The notes under the pieces are model-generated. The model ran no database searches, was not told the DNA's origin, and was given only the letters and a program-made list of their open reading frames with translations. 37,257 nt of DNA from Dehalococcoidia bacterium (lineage in GTDB: Bacteria; Chloroflexota; Dehalococcoidia; Lucifugimonadales; UBA3495). Location: NCBI GenBank assembly GCA_021295965.1, contig JAGWBI010000014.1, positions 1 through 37,257 on the forward strand, read 5' to 3'. Shown piece after piece: positions 24,494-32,073 of this stretch (positions within the stretch are counted from its first letter, which is position 1; every line of letters starts with the position of its first letter). A program made the translations under genes and the position numbers.

Positions 24494-25399
24494 ATGGCAG
24501 ACAATCTGGATCACATCGTAGAATCCCATGAGGCGGAACGCCTCGCCACCGGTTTCTCGTTCACCGAAGGACCCCTGTGGCACCCGGACGGCTACCTGCT
24601 GTTCGTGAACAACCGCATCCACGTCATCTACAAGCTCGTGCCCGGCGGCGAGCCCGAGGTGGTGCGGGAAAACAGCGGGGGCGCCAACGGCCTGACCTTC
24701 GATCTCCAGGGCCGGATCATCATGTGCGACGGTGACGACCGACAGATGACCCGTTGGGAACATGACGGCTCCATCACCGTCATCGCCGACCGCTGGGATG
24801 GCAAGCGTCTGCACCGGCCCAACGACGTGGTCTGCCGCTCCGACGGCAGCATTTATTTTACCAACCCCGGCCTGCGCCTGCCGCCGGAGGAGCGTGAGAT
24901 CGACTTCCACGGTATTCACCGCATCGCTCCGGACGGGACGGTGTCTGCCGTGATCACCGACCTGGAGTCCCCCAACGGCCTGGCCTTCTCCCCCGACGAG
25001 ACGATTCTGTACGCCGACAACACCCGCCGCGGCGACGAATGCGCCGCCGAGAAGGAACGGGGTGAGGTCTGCACCCACCAGTACATCAGGGCCTATGACG
25101 TGGCTCCCGACGGCTCGGTGAGCAACAGTCGCCTGTTCGCCGAAATGCACTCGGCGGAGGACGGCGTTCCCGATGGCATGAAGGTGGACACCGACGGCCG
25201 GATTTATTGCACCGGCGCGGAGGGGGTCTGGGTCTTCGAGCCGGACGGCGCCCTGCTGGGAATAATCCGGCTGCCCGAGATCCCGGCCAACTGCGCCTGG
25301 GGCGACGACGATTACCGCACCATGTATTTCACTGCCCGCAGCTCGGTGTACCGCATGAGGATGAAGACCACCGGCATCAATCCGTGGCGCGGCGGCTGA
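24494..25399 (+). CDS. SMP-30/gluconolactonase family protein (complete)
   Basis: The ATG at 24494 follows CAGGAGGGAGCC; the frame extends upstream but without a site. The 301-residue six-bladed propeller has the expected metal-binding positions: E25 in FTEGPLWHP, N in SPNGLAFSPDE (about 164) and D in PDGMKVDTDG (about 215), besides RPNDVVCRSDG (about 110). The reaction for well-studied members is hydrolysis of sugar lactones or organophosphate-type esters. It shares nearly all these blocks with the truncated protein at 1-751, including ERGxVCTH and SAExGVPDGMKVDT, so the two are close paralogues. PuuE-like deacetylase follows after 22 nt in the same unit, suggesting a role in one ureide- or lactone-degrading route, which is inference. 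Confidence 0.92.
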   Translation: MADNLDHIVESHEAERLATGFSFTEGPLWHPDGYLLFVNNRIHVIYKLVPGGEPEVVRENSGGANGLTFDLQGRIIMCDGDDRQMTRWEHDGSITVIADRWDGKRLHRPNDVVCRSDGSIYFTNPGLRLPPEEREIDFHGIHRIAPDGTVSAVITDLESPNGLAFSPDETILYADNTRRGDECAAEKERGEVCTHQYIRAYDVAPDGSVSNSRLFAEMHSAEDGVPDGMKVDTDGRIYCTGAEGVWVFEPDGALLGIIRLPEIPANCAWGDDDYRTMYFTARSSVYRMRMKTTGINPWRGG

Positions 25400-25421
25400 C
25401 CCGCGGCGGAGGAGATAACCC

Positions 25422-26315
25422 ATGCAAGCACGCGAATTGATCGGCTACGGCCCCAACCCGCCGGCGGTGGAATGGCCCAACGGCGCCCGCATTGCCGTAT
25501 CCTTCGTCGTCAACTACGAGGAAGGGTCGGAAAACTCCATACTGGACGGAGATCCCCACGGTGAGACGGCCGGCGAGTCGCCTTCTCCTGTAGCCAGGGG
25601 AGAGAGGGACCTGGCCAACGAGTCTTTCTTCGAGTACGGAAGCAGAGTGGGCGTCTGGCGCATCCTGGATTTGCTGGACGAGTACGGGGTTGACGCCACG
25701 ATATTCGCCTGCGCCCTGGCCCTGGAACGCAACCCGGAGGTGGGGCCGGAGATCGTCCGCCGCGGGCATGAGGTTATGGGCCACGGCAACCGTTGGGAAG
25801 AATATTACAAGATGGAACGCGAAGAGGAACGGCGGGCCATCAGCGAGGCCGTCGCGACCATCACGCGCGCTTGCGGGGAGCGTCCTCTGGGTTGGTACAC
25901 CCGCTACGGGCCCAGCGTCAACACCCGCGAGCTGGTGGTGGAAGAAGGCGGGTTCGTCTATGACTGCAACGCTTACAACGACGATCTGCCCTACTACACC
26001 CAGGTCCACGGCAACCCGTGGCTGGTGGTCCCCTACTCGCTGGAGGTCAACGATTACGGTTTCTGGCGGGGGCAACTGTCAACGCCAATGGACTTCTTCG
26101 AGTCAGCCCGCCACTGTTTCGACACCCTGTACCGGGAGGGAGCAACGCACCCCAAGATGATGTCCGTTGGCCTCCATTGCCGCATCATCGGCAAGCCGGC
26201 CCGGGCGGCGGCGCTGCGTCGTTTCCTGGAGTACGTGAAGAGCAAGCCCGGCGTATGGATGCCCCGCCGCATCGACATCGCCCGTTGGTGGCTGGAGAAT
26301 TATCCAGCGCAGTAG
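25422..26315 (+). CDS. Polysaccharide-deacetylase-fold protein, PuuE allantoinase-like
   Basis: The 297-residue protein has the NodB/carbohydrate esterase 4 fold in the arrangement of PuuE-type cofactor-independent allantoinases: IAVSFVVNYEEGSE near residues 25-38, EYGSRVGVWRILDLLDEYGVDATIFACALA near 67-98, GHEVMGHGNRW near 113-123, and WYTRYGPSVNT near 153. The NYEEGSE stretch and an adjacent acid-rich loop are characteristic of that subgroup and differ from chitin deacetylases. No signal peptide, consistent with a cytoplasmic enzyme that opens the allantoin ring. GGAGGAGATAACCC precedes the ATG at 25422. Allantoin use would match the nearby DUF1989 and amidase genes, but related proteins act on other amides, so the substrate is unproved. 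Confidence 0.85.
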   Translation: MQARELIGYGPNPPAVEWPNGARIAVSFVVNYEEGSENSILDGDPHGETAGESPSPVARGERDLANESFFEYGSRVGVWRILDLLDEYGVDATIFACALALERNPEVGPEIVRRGHEVMGHGNRWEEYYKMEREEERRAISEAVATITRACGERPLGWYTRYGPSVNTRELVVEEGGFVYDCNAYNDDLPYYTQVHGNPWLVVPYSLEVNDYGFWRGQLSTPMDFFESARHCFDTLYREGATHPKMMSVGLHCRIIGKPARAAALRRFLEYVKSKPGVWMPRRIDIARWWLENYPAQ

Positions 26316-26347
26316 CAGGGCATTTTCCAAGTTGCAGCATTTGGACT

Positions 26348-26410
26348 GTCCCGCTCGTCCTGAGCCTGTCGAAGGACGGTTCCGTGGTTCGACAGGCTCA
26401 CCATGAGCGG
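26348..26410. repeat. Inverted repeat TGAGCCTGTCGAA/TTCGACAGGCTCA
   Basis: The 13-bp arms at 26361-26373 and 26388-26400 are perfect, and flanking CCGCTCGTCC/CCATGAGCGG extends the pairing imperfectly. It sits between the convergent stops at 26315 and 26447. The GTTCGACAGGCTCACC sequence is a widespread bacterial intergenic repeat. It may terminate transcription from both sides. Confidence 0.8.
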
Positions 26411-26446
26411 CCAAATGACTTGGCAAAAGCCCCGGACCAGTAGGGA

Positions 26447-27640
26447 TCATTCGTCCACGGAACGGGCAGCGGTGAGGTAGTCGCCGTCGGCAAAATCCGC
26501 GAAACGGTCGGGCAGGAATTCGCTCATGTCGGCGACCACGTCCGTCGAACCCCGGCGGATGTAGTCGGCGATTATCCGCCCGGTGACTGGTCCCAGATGG
26601 ATCCCCTTGGTGGTGTGGCCGGTTGCCAGGTGGACACCTTTCCAACCGGGCGCCGGGCCGATGATGGGTTTGCTGTCGGGACTGAGCGGCCGGGAACCGG
26701 CGAGTTGCTGGACCAACTCAGCACGCTCCAGGTCGGGTAGGACGTCTATGGCCCGCTGCAGCAGTTCCAACCGGGCAGTTTCGGTGGGCTGTCGGTCAAA
26801 TTCCTCGCCCAGGAATAGCTCCTTCTCGTCATAGTCCCGTCCGCCGGTGCTGCCGACGCTGGTGAGGCCGTCCTTTCGGCTGATCATATGACCCCGCTTG
26901 GGTGAACTGATCAGCACCGGGAGGGGTTCTCCGGGATAGTTGAGCAAAAGGCGCTCTCCCTTCATGGGCCGCACCGGTACGGGGAAGTCCAGCCACGACG
27001 AGAAGGCGCGGCTCCAGGTACCGGCGGCCACCACCACCGCGTCACAATGGATGTCTTCCCCGGCAGTCTTGACGCCGCGCACCGTGGGGCCGTCGGTGAC
27101 CAGGCCGGTTACTTCCCGGTAAAGGACGCTGGCGCCCTTCAGCTCTGCACCCCTGGCCAGCGCCAGGTTGAAGCGGTAGCTATCCAATTGGGCGGACTCG
27201 TCCTCGTACATTGCGCCAATGATGTTCAGCGAGAGCCTGGGTTCGATGGAGCGTACCTCCTGCGCGTCAATCCAGTGCATCTCGACGTGAGGTTCCTGCC
27301 AAACCATCAGGCTCTTGATCAGATCGGCCTCTTCGTCATCCAGCGCCAACCGGAGCGAAGGCCGCCGCTGGTAGAGCAGATCCATGCCGGTGGCGGTTTC
27401 CAATTCGGGTACAAGTTGCACAAACTCGGCGTATGACGCCCGGGCCATGTGGAATGACGCGCCGGCGGTGAACTCAGCTCCCAGCAGGCTCAGGGAGCCG
27501 GTGGCGTGTGCCGACGCACCGCTGCCAATGGCCTCCCGCTCCAGGAGGATCACGTTGACATCTTCCCGGGCTAGGTAATAAGCGACCGAGCAGCCGACCA
27601 CGCCGGCGCCGATGACCACTACGTCCGCAGTTTCAGCCAA
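26447..27640 (-). CDS. FAD-dependent oxidoreductase, DAO family (amine/amino acid oxidase-like)
   Basis: The 397-residue protein opens with the dinucleotide fold VVVIGAGVVGCSVAYYLAR (residues 7-25) and E35 for the ribose, then GSGASAHATGSLSL near 40-54. CDAVVVAAGTWSR near 198 and RPLSPDSKPIIGPAPGWKGVHLATGHTTKGIHLGP near 318-352 are the C-terminal FAD blocks of glycine/sarcosine/D-amino acid oxidase-type enzymes. It should oxidise a secondary or primary amine, passing electrons to oxygen or to a carrier. No signal peptide. It ends beside a repeat and is 141 nt downstream of a minus-strand alpha/beta hydrolase gene, with another repeat between, so cotranscription is uncertain. Confidence 0.92.
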   Translation of the reverse strand: MAETADVVVIGAGVVGCSVAYYLAREDVNVILLEREAIGSGASAHATGSLSLLGAEFTAGASFHMARASYAEFVQLVPELETATGMDLLYQRRPSLRLALDDEEADLIKSLMVWQEPHVEMHWIDAQEVRSIEPRLSLNIIGAMYEDESAQLDSYRFNLALARGAELKGASVLYREVTGLVTDGPTVRGVKTAGEDIHCDAVVVAAGTWSRAFSSWLDFPVPVRPMKGERLLLNYPGEPLPVLISSPKRGHMISRKDGLTSVGSTGGRDYDEKELFLGEEFDRQPTETARLELLQRAIDVLPDLERAELVQQLAGSRPLSPDSKPIIGPAPGWKGVHLATGHTTKGIHLGPVTGRIIADYIRRGSTDVVADMSEFLPDRFADFADGDYLTAARSVDE

Positions 27641-27663
27641 ACGTTTGCCCTCCTATTCAAGCA

Positions 27664-27762
27664 CCGTCATTCCCGCGAAAGCGGGAATCCAGAATGGCCT
27701 GCTGTCGCAGAACGATATGGTTATTGAAACGCCTGGATTCCGGCTTTCACCGGAATGACGGG
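27664..27762. repeat. Composite inverted-repeat element (CGTCATTCC family), complete copy
   Basis: The left arm CCGTCATTCCCGCGAAAG (from 27664) and the right arm ending CACCGGAATGACGG (to 27762) share perfect CGTCATTCC/GGAATGACG ends; inner GGAATCCAG and CTGGATTCC also pair. It matches the element at 3734-3834. It lies between two minus-strand genes. Confidence 0.8.
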
Positions 27763-27781
27763 ACCCTTTTGACGACACGCC

Positions 27782-28546
27782 CTAGACTGGCGCGACCGCC
27801 GGTACATGGCTCTTCAGGAAGCGCCGGGCGTGCGCAACCGCTTCGTCGATATGCTCCGGCGTGTCCTTCCAGGGATAGATGGTCACCTCGGAGTTCGGGG
27901 CAAGGTTCGCAACCTCCATCGCCCGTTCGTACGGGTGCGCCGGCACGTCGTCGGGCGCGATCAGCAGCGGCACCTCCAGGCTACTGACGAACTCCCGGGA
28001 AACGGTGAACACGAAATCCGCCCGATTGGTGTACATGTTCGTCAAGAAGTCATGGACCAGATCCATGGTGAATTCGGGACGTTTCTCGCACAGGGGCGGC
28101 CCCCATCCGGCGATGTTGTTCTGGTAGAAAATGTCCGGCAATTCCGGCCTGAACCCGCTGGGTTGCATCAACGCAGCCGCCACAACACGGCCCGGGGCGG
28201 CACGGCTGAGCAGATTCAGGATCATCGGCCCGGCGATGCAGAAACCGATCACCCCGAACCTCTCGATGCCGAGATGATCCATCAGACCCAGGTGGTCATC
28301 GGTGTAGGCGTCCCAGGGCCGGTCAATCTCCAGCGGGCCGGTGGATTGGCCCGGCGGGGCATTGCGCAGGTCGGCGGCGATGCAGCGAAAGTCGCCACTG
28401 AAGGTCTCCAGGGGATTGAAAGGATGTGACGTTCTCAGGCCTTCGATAGTGGAATTGAGTCCGCCGCCCGGGATGATCAGCAGGGGAAATCCTGAGCCGA
28501 CCTCTTCGTAGTAAATGCGGGTGGAGCCTCTTTCGTAGAACGGCAT
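27782..28546 (-). CDS. Alpha/beta hydrolase with a Cys nucleophile position
   Basis: The ATG at 28546 follows AAGGAGGAAAACTGCC, giving 254 residues; the open frame upstream to 28588 is not supported. The sequence has the alpha/beta hydrolase oxyanion region IIPGGG (residues 24-29), then the nucleophile elbow VIGFCIAG with C103 where most enzymes have Ser. Cys in this place is the rule in dienelactone hydrolases (GxCxG), but the rest of this protein looks like the HsaD/epoxide-hydrolase-like branch with a lid near 120-170. An acid (IAPDDVPAH, near 215) and a His (PEHIDEAV, near 237) complete a possible triad. It could hydrolyse a ring-cleavage product or an activated ester. The two codons for Gly after the nucleophile are replaced by Ala-Gly, a minor variation. 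Confidence 0.85.
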   Translation of the reverse strand: MPFYERGSTRIYYEEVGSGFPLLIIPGGGLNSTIEGLRTSHPFNPLETFSGDFRCIAADLRNAPPGQSTGPLEIDRPWDAYTDDHLGLMDHLGIERFGVIGFCIAGPMILNLLSRAAPGRVVAAALMQPSGFRPELPDIFYQNNIAGWGPPLCEKRPEFTMDLVHDFLTNMYTNRADFVFTVSREFVSSLEVPLLIAPDDVPAHPYERAMEVANLAPNSEVTIYPWKDTPEHIDEAVAHARRFLKSHVPAVAPV

Positions 28547-28686
28547 GGCAGTTTTCCTCCTTGCTTCCGAAGCATGTGCTGGAGCCAAAGTACCCGATGA
28601 CGTGATGGTTCTGCAACCCGATTATTCGTTGCCACAGCGTTCCAAGTTAGGCGGGTTAACTCGCACTGACGATGATGCCAGCGGAA

Positions 28687-28714
28687 GTAGGGGCGAATAA
28701 TTATTCGCCCCTAC
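28687..28714. repeat. 28-bp palindromic repeat (GTAGGGGCGAAT arms), copy 2
   Basis: GTAGGGGCGAAT and ATTCGCCCCTAC form the same perfect 12-bp stem as at 7828-7855, with loop AATT. It lies between divergent genes (28546 and 28845), where it cannot be a shared terminator. Confidence 0.85.
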
Positions 28715-28778
28715 AAAGGGAAACCGCCTGAAACGGAACGCTACCGAACGAATGCCGGCGCCGTGGCCCGTCCACAGG

Positions 28779-28787
28779 TGCTAAAAT
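28779..28787 (+). promoter_or_regulatory. Extended -10 promoter for the large hydrolase gene
   Basis: TGCTAAAAT is a TG-n-TAAAAT extended -10, 57 nt before the TTG start at 28845. A matching -35 is not clear. Confidence 0.4.
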
Positions 28788-28844
28788 CCCCTCAAATATT
28801 GGCAACCAGGAACTGGCAATCGGCCGACTGCAACCGGAGGCATC

Positions 28845-30845
28845 TTGGCAATCACAGAACTGGAAATCACCAAACGCACCAGGTTCGCGTCGGGCGAGAG
28901 CTTCGGCGACGTCGGCCCCTACGAACTCCTGGAGGGCACGGCCCACTACGCCGTGGACCCGCTGCACGCACGCAACCAGGGGATCACTGACCTGGACCTG
29001 GCGCCCCGTAATTCCGTCGGAATGGTCGAGTTCTCAGCGGACTTCGCCATGCTCCAGCCGGTCAATATCGACCGGGGCAACCGCCGCATTCTGTTCGACG
29101 TGGTTAACCGCGGCCGCAAGACTGCCCTGAGCCTGAACAGCGTCCCCACGCCCAATGACCCCACCGCTCCCCTGGAGGCCGGCAACGGCTACCTGATGCG
29201 CCGGGGTTACACGGTGGTCTGGGGCGGTTGGCAGGCCGACGTGCCGCCCACTCCCGGCCTCATCGGGCTTCACGGGCCGGAAGCCATCGGCCCTCAGGGT
29301 CAGTTGACTGGAAAGATCATGTGCCAGTTCCAGTGCAACGAACCCACCCAGGTATTCCTGCTGGCGGACCGGCAGCATCTGCCCAATCCCGCCGCTGACC
29401 CGGAAGAGGCAGAGGCCATCCTGACGGTGCGAGACCTGCCCAACAGTCCCGCCACCTCCGTTGACCGCAGTCAGTGGTCCTTCGTTCGGGTGGAGGACGA
29501 GGACCTGGAACCTCAGCACAGCCACATCTACATGCCTTCCGGTTTCGAGCCGGGCAAGATTTACCAGTTGGTGTACACCACCACCGGCAGCCGCATCGTG
29601 GGCCTTGGGTTCGCCGCCATGCGGGACGCAGTTTCCTTCCTAAAACACGCGCCGGCCCCATTTGACGGGAGACGGGGCAATCCCTGCGCCGGCGCCATCG
29701 ACAATGCCTACGCCATGGGCCGTTCCCAAAGCGGCCGCTTCCTGCGCCAGTACATCCACGTCGGCATCAACGAGGATGAAGAGGACCGGCCGGCCCTCGA
29801 CGGCATCATCCCTCACGTCGCTGGCGGGATGCGCGGCGAGTTCAACCTGCGCTTCGGGCAGCCCTCCAAGGACGTCTGCTACATCATTCCGGAGATGTTC
29901 CCCTTCACCGATACTCCCCAGACGGACCCGGTGACCGGCGCCCAGGGTGGGCTGCTGGATACGCTGGAACGCCGCAGCAGGGTTCCCAAGATTATGTTCA
30001 CCAACACCTCCGCCGAGTACTGGCGCGGGGACGCCGCCCTGATCCACACCGATTTGGAATACCTCACCGATGCTCCGGAATCGCCGTCGGTGCGCCGCTA
30101 CCACTTCGCCGGCTGCCAGCACGGTTCAGGCGAGTTCCCTCCATTGGAAATCCGCACCAATGACGGGATAAAAGGGCAGCTCCCATTCAACAGCGTGGAC
30201 TACGCTCCCCTGTTGCGGGCCGCGCTGGACAACCTGGACCTTTGGGTCACCACGGGCGAGGAGCCGCCGGCCAGTCGCCATCCCAGCCTGAACGACGGCA
30301 CGGCGGTGGAATCCCATACGCTGCTGGAACGGTTTGCCCAACTCCCAAACGTTCGGATCCCGACCCACACCACCAGGGCGATAAGGCTGGACTATGGCCC
30401 GGAGTCGCACCTGGGCCGCACCGCCAAGCTGCCCGCCGACGAAGGCGAGGAGTTCCCGGCGTTGGTAGCCGACCTGGACGAGTCATTCAACGAACGCGGC
30501 GGCATCCGTCTGCCGGATTTGACCGTTCCGGTGGCAACCTACACCGGCTGGAACCTGCGTGACGAAAGCATCGGCAATCCCAATCTATTCATAGGCATCA
30601 CCGGTGGCCTGGCCGGCTGGACGCTGCCACTACCCGCCACGCGGGACGAACGTGAGGCAGCCGCCGATCCGCGGTCGTCCATCGAGGAACGCTACGCCAA
30701 CCGTGAAGACTACCTGGAGCAGGTGAACCGCGCCGCGATGGACCTGGTGGCGGAGAGGTATCTTCTGGAGGAGGACGTGGCTGAGGTGGTGGACCTGGCC
30801 GGAAAGAAGTACGACTACTGGGCCGGAAACGATGGAGAGTGCTGA
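28845..30845 (+). CDS. Alpha/beta hydrolase domain protein (Abhydrolase_10 family)
   Basis: The gene starts with TTG at 28845, 5 nt after GGAGG, and no in-frame ATG lies nearby with a site. The 666-residue protein belongs to the large alpha/beta hydrolase group annotated as Abhydrolase_10: an N-terminal beta-rich half (IDRGNRRILFDVVNRGRK near 65-82, RGYTVVWGGWQADVPP near 118-133), the nucleophile elbow YAMGRSQSGRFLRQYIH near 288-304 with Ser in GRSQSG, and a C-terminal half with a conserved YHFAGCQHGSGEFPP near 410 that should carry the His. Substrates are unknown; many members occur in steroid- or aromatic-degrading gene sets. No signal peptide. It is followed by a gene of different base composition (HNH). 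Confidence 0.88.
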   Translation: MAITELEITKRTRFASGESFGDVGPYELLEGTAHYAVDPLHARNQGITDLDLAPRNSVGMVEFSADFAMLQPVNIDRGNRRILFDVVNRGRKTALSLNSVPTPNDPTAPLEAGNGYLMRRGYTVVWGGWQADVPPTPGLIGLHGPEAIGPQGQLTGKIMCQFQCNEPTQVFLLADRQHLPNPAADPEEAEAILTVRDLPNSPATSVDRSQWSFVRVEDEDLEPQHSHIYMPSGFEPGKIYQLVYTTTGSRIVGLGFAAMRDAVSFLKHAPAPFDGRRGNPCAGAIDNAYAMGRSQSGRFLRQYIHVGINEDEEDRPALDGIIPHVAGGMRGEFNLRFGQPSKDVCYIIPEMFPFTDTPQTDPVTGAQGGLLDTLERRSRVPKIMFTNTSAEYWRGDAALIHTDLEYLTDAPESPSVRRYHFAGCQHGSGEFPPLEIRTNDGIKGQLPFNSVDYAPLLRAALDNLDLWVTTGEEPPASRHPSLNDGTAVESHTLLERFAQLPNVRIPTHTTRAIRLDYGPESHLGRTAKLPADEGEEFPALVADLDESFNERGGIRLPDLTVPVATYTGWNLRDESIGNPNLFIGITGGLAGWTLPLPATRDEREAAADPRSSIEERYANREDYLEQVNRAAMDLVAERYLLEEDVAEVVDLAGKKYDYWAGNDGEC

Positions 30846-30878
30846 ATTTGACTAGGAAGTCGATATGAAGGTTGCGCA

Positions 30879-31604
30879 ATGCGGGGCGTCAAAACGCAGA
30901 ATCGGGTGAGTAAGGCCGTTGAAGTCTCCATGACTGCTTGGCGTTTCCTTAAGACCGGGTCGCTGGCTGCAGCGGACGGGATTGTTGCTCTTTCCTTGAT
31001 GAGAAATGGATCAAGACCCAAGCCAGGGACAAGGACTCAGTGGCCAAAGGGACTGCGAGAAAGGCTCTATCGGGAGCAGCAGGGACTCTGTATGTACTGT
31101 CGAGCGAAATTGTCACATACATCTCATGTAGATGTCATTCGGCCACTATCTCACATTGACCACAAAATCCCTGTGAATCAAGGCGGGACCAACGATCGGG
31201 GAAACCTGCAACTGCTCTGTGCACCGTGCAATCTCAGAAAGTCCGACCGGAACGACGTCGAGTTTCGGCACCGCTACCGCAGCCTATTGCCCCAGCAACA
31301 AGGCAGGATGCCAACCCGTCGCATAACGCAGTCACAATTCCGCCGTGCCACCAGAGACACGGCGGACGCAGCGAGCTACAGAAATTTTAAGGCAGGTAAG
31401 TACCTGACATCGGCCCAAAAAGTTAACAGTGGTGCCCTGGCAACGGCCGTAGTAATTGCTCTTGCCATATTCGTACCCATCTACCAGGCTGCTACACCCG
31501 ACGACGCAAGCGCTTTGCTTGTAGCGAGCGTGGCAACAGGAGCGGTAGCCGGTTTCGGAGTAAGACTCCGGGCAAGATATACAGGTAAAGACCACGAGGA
31601 TTAG
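30879..31604 (+). CDS. HNH endonuclease with two C-terminal membrane helices
   Basis: The 241-residue protein has an HNH nuclease at about residues 55-125: CMYC (C71, C74), SHIDHKIP (H92, D94, H95), the N of RGNLQ (N109) and CAPC (C114, C117), i.e. a zinc-stabilised beta-beta-alpha-metal motif. Two hydrophobic segments follow, GALATAVVIALAIFVPIYQ (about 185-203) and SALLVASVATGAVAGFGV (about 211-228), joined by a short acidic turn. The chain ends in RARYTGKDHED. This puts the nuclease domain on the side of the membrane facing the N-terminus, presumably the cytoplasm. The ATG at 30879 has GAAGG about 8 nt upstream. By hand count one line within it (31081-31140) is 42% GC, against 75% for 30601-30660 in the preceding gene, so it may have been acquired recently. 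No partner gene of a known defence system is adjacent. Confidence 0.8.
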   Translation: MRGVKTQNRVSKAVEVSMTAWRFLKTGSLAAADGIVALSLMRNGSRPKPGTRTQWPKGLRERLYREQQGLCMYCRAKLSHTSHVDVIRPLSHIDHKIPVNQGGTNDRGNLQLLCAPCNLRKSDRNDVEFRHRYRSLLPQQQGRMPTRRITQSQFRRATRDTADAASYRNFKAGKYLTSAQKVNSGALATAVVIALAIFVPIYQAATPDDASALLVASVATGAVAGFGVRLRARYTGKDHED

Positions 31605-31664
31605 ACAACCTCCCATCTCCATTGCCGTAAGGAGAGAATTTATAGACCCTCGAGGAGGATCATC

Positions 31665-32042
31665 ATGCCTTTGCAGTTGGACCACACAATCGTACCCGCC
31701 TACGACAAGGTGAAGTCTGCGGAATTCATCGCCCGCCTCTTTGGACTGAAGTACGAAGGGCCGTGGGGCCACTTCGCTCCCGTCAAGGTCAACGACATTC
31801 TGACGCTGGACTTCGACGACTCGGACAATCCGCGATCCAATCACTACGCCTTCCTGGCTTCGGACGAAGAGTTCGACGCGATCCTGCAACGCATCAAGGA
31901 TGAGGGTGTCATATTCGGCAGCGGACCGCGCTCCCGGACGGATGGGCAGATCAACCACCTTCACCAGGGTCGCGGGTTCTATTTCGAGTGTGAAAACGGA
32001 CACGTCTGGGAGGTCATCACCCACACCTACATCACCGATTAG
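31665..32042 (+). CDS. VOC-family (glyoxalase/dioxygenase-like) protein
   Basis: The 125-residue single-module protein begins MPLQLDHTIVPAYD, with H7 at the usual first metal position, and ends GRGFYFECENGHVWEVITHTY, where a Glu (in FECENGH or WEV) takes the second ligand position. One module of beta-alpha-beta-beta-beta pairs is present in each half, typical of vicinal-oxygen-chelate proteins such as glyoxalase, fosfomycin-resistance or extradiol-dioxygenase-like enzymes; the function cannot be told apart. CGAGGAGGATCATC precedes the ATG. The luciferase-like gene begins 31 nt after its stop, so the two are likely cotranscribed; a metal isomerase or dioxygenase next to a flavin monooxygenase would suit degradation of a small aromatic or carbonyl compound. 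Confidence 0.88.
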   Translation: MPLQLDHTIVPAYDKVKSAEFIARLFGLKYEGPWGHFAPVKVNDILTLDFDDSDNPRSNHYAFLASDEEFDAILQRIKDEGVIFGSGPRSRTDGQINHLHQGRGFYFECENGHVWEVITHTYITD

Positions 32043-32073
32043 GGCGCGTCGCCGTAAATCGAGTTGGAGAGCC

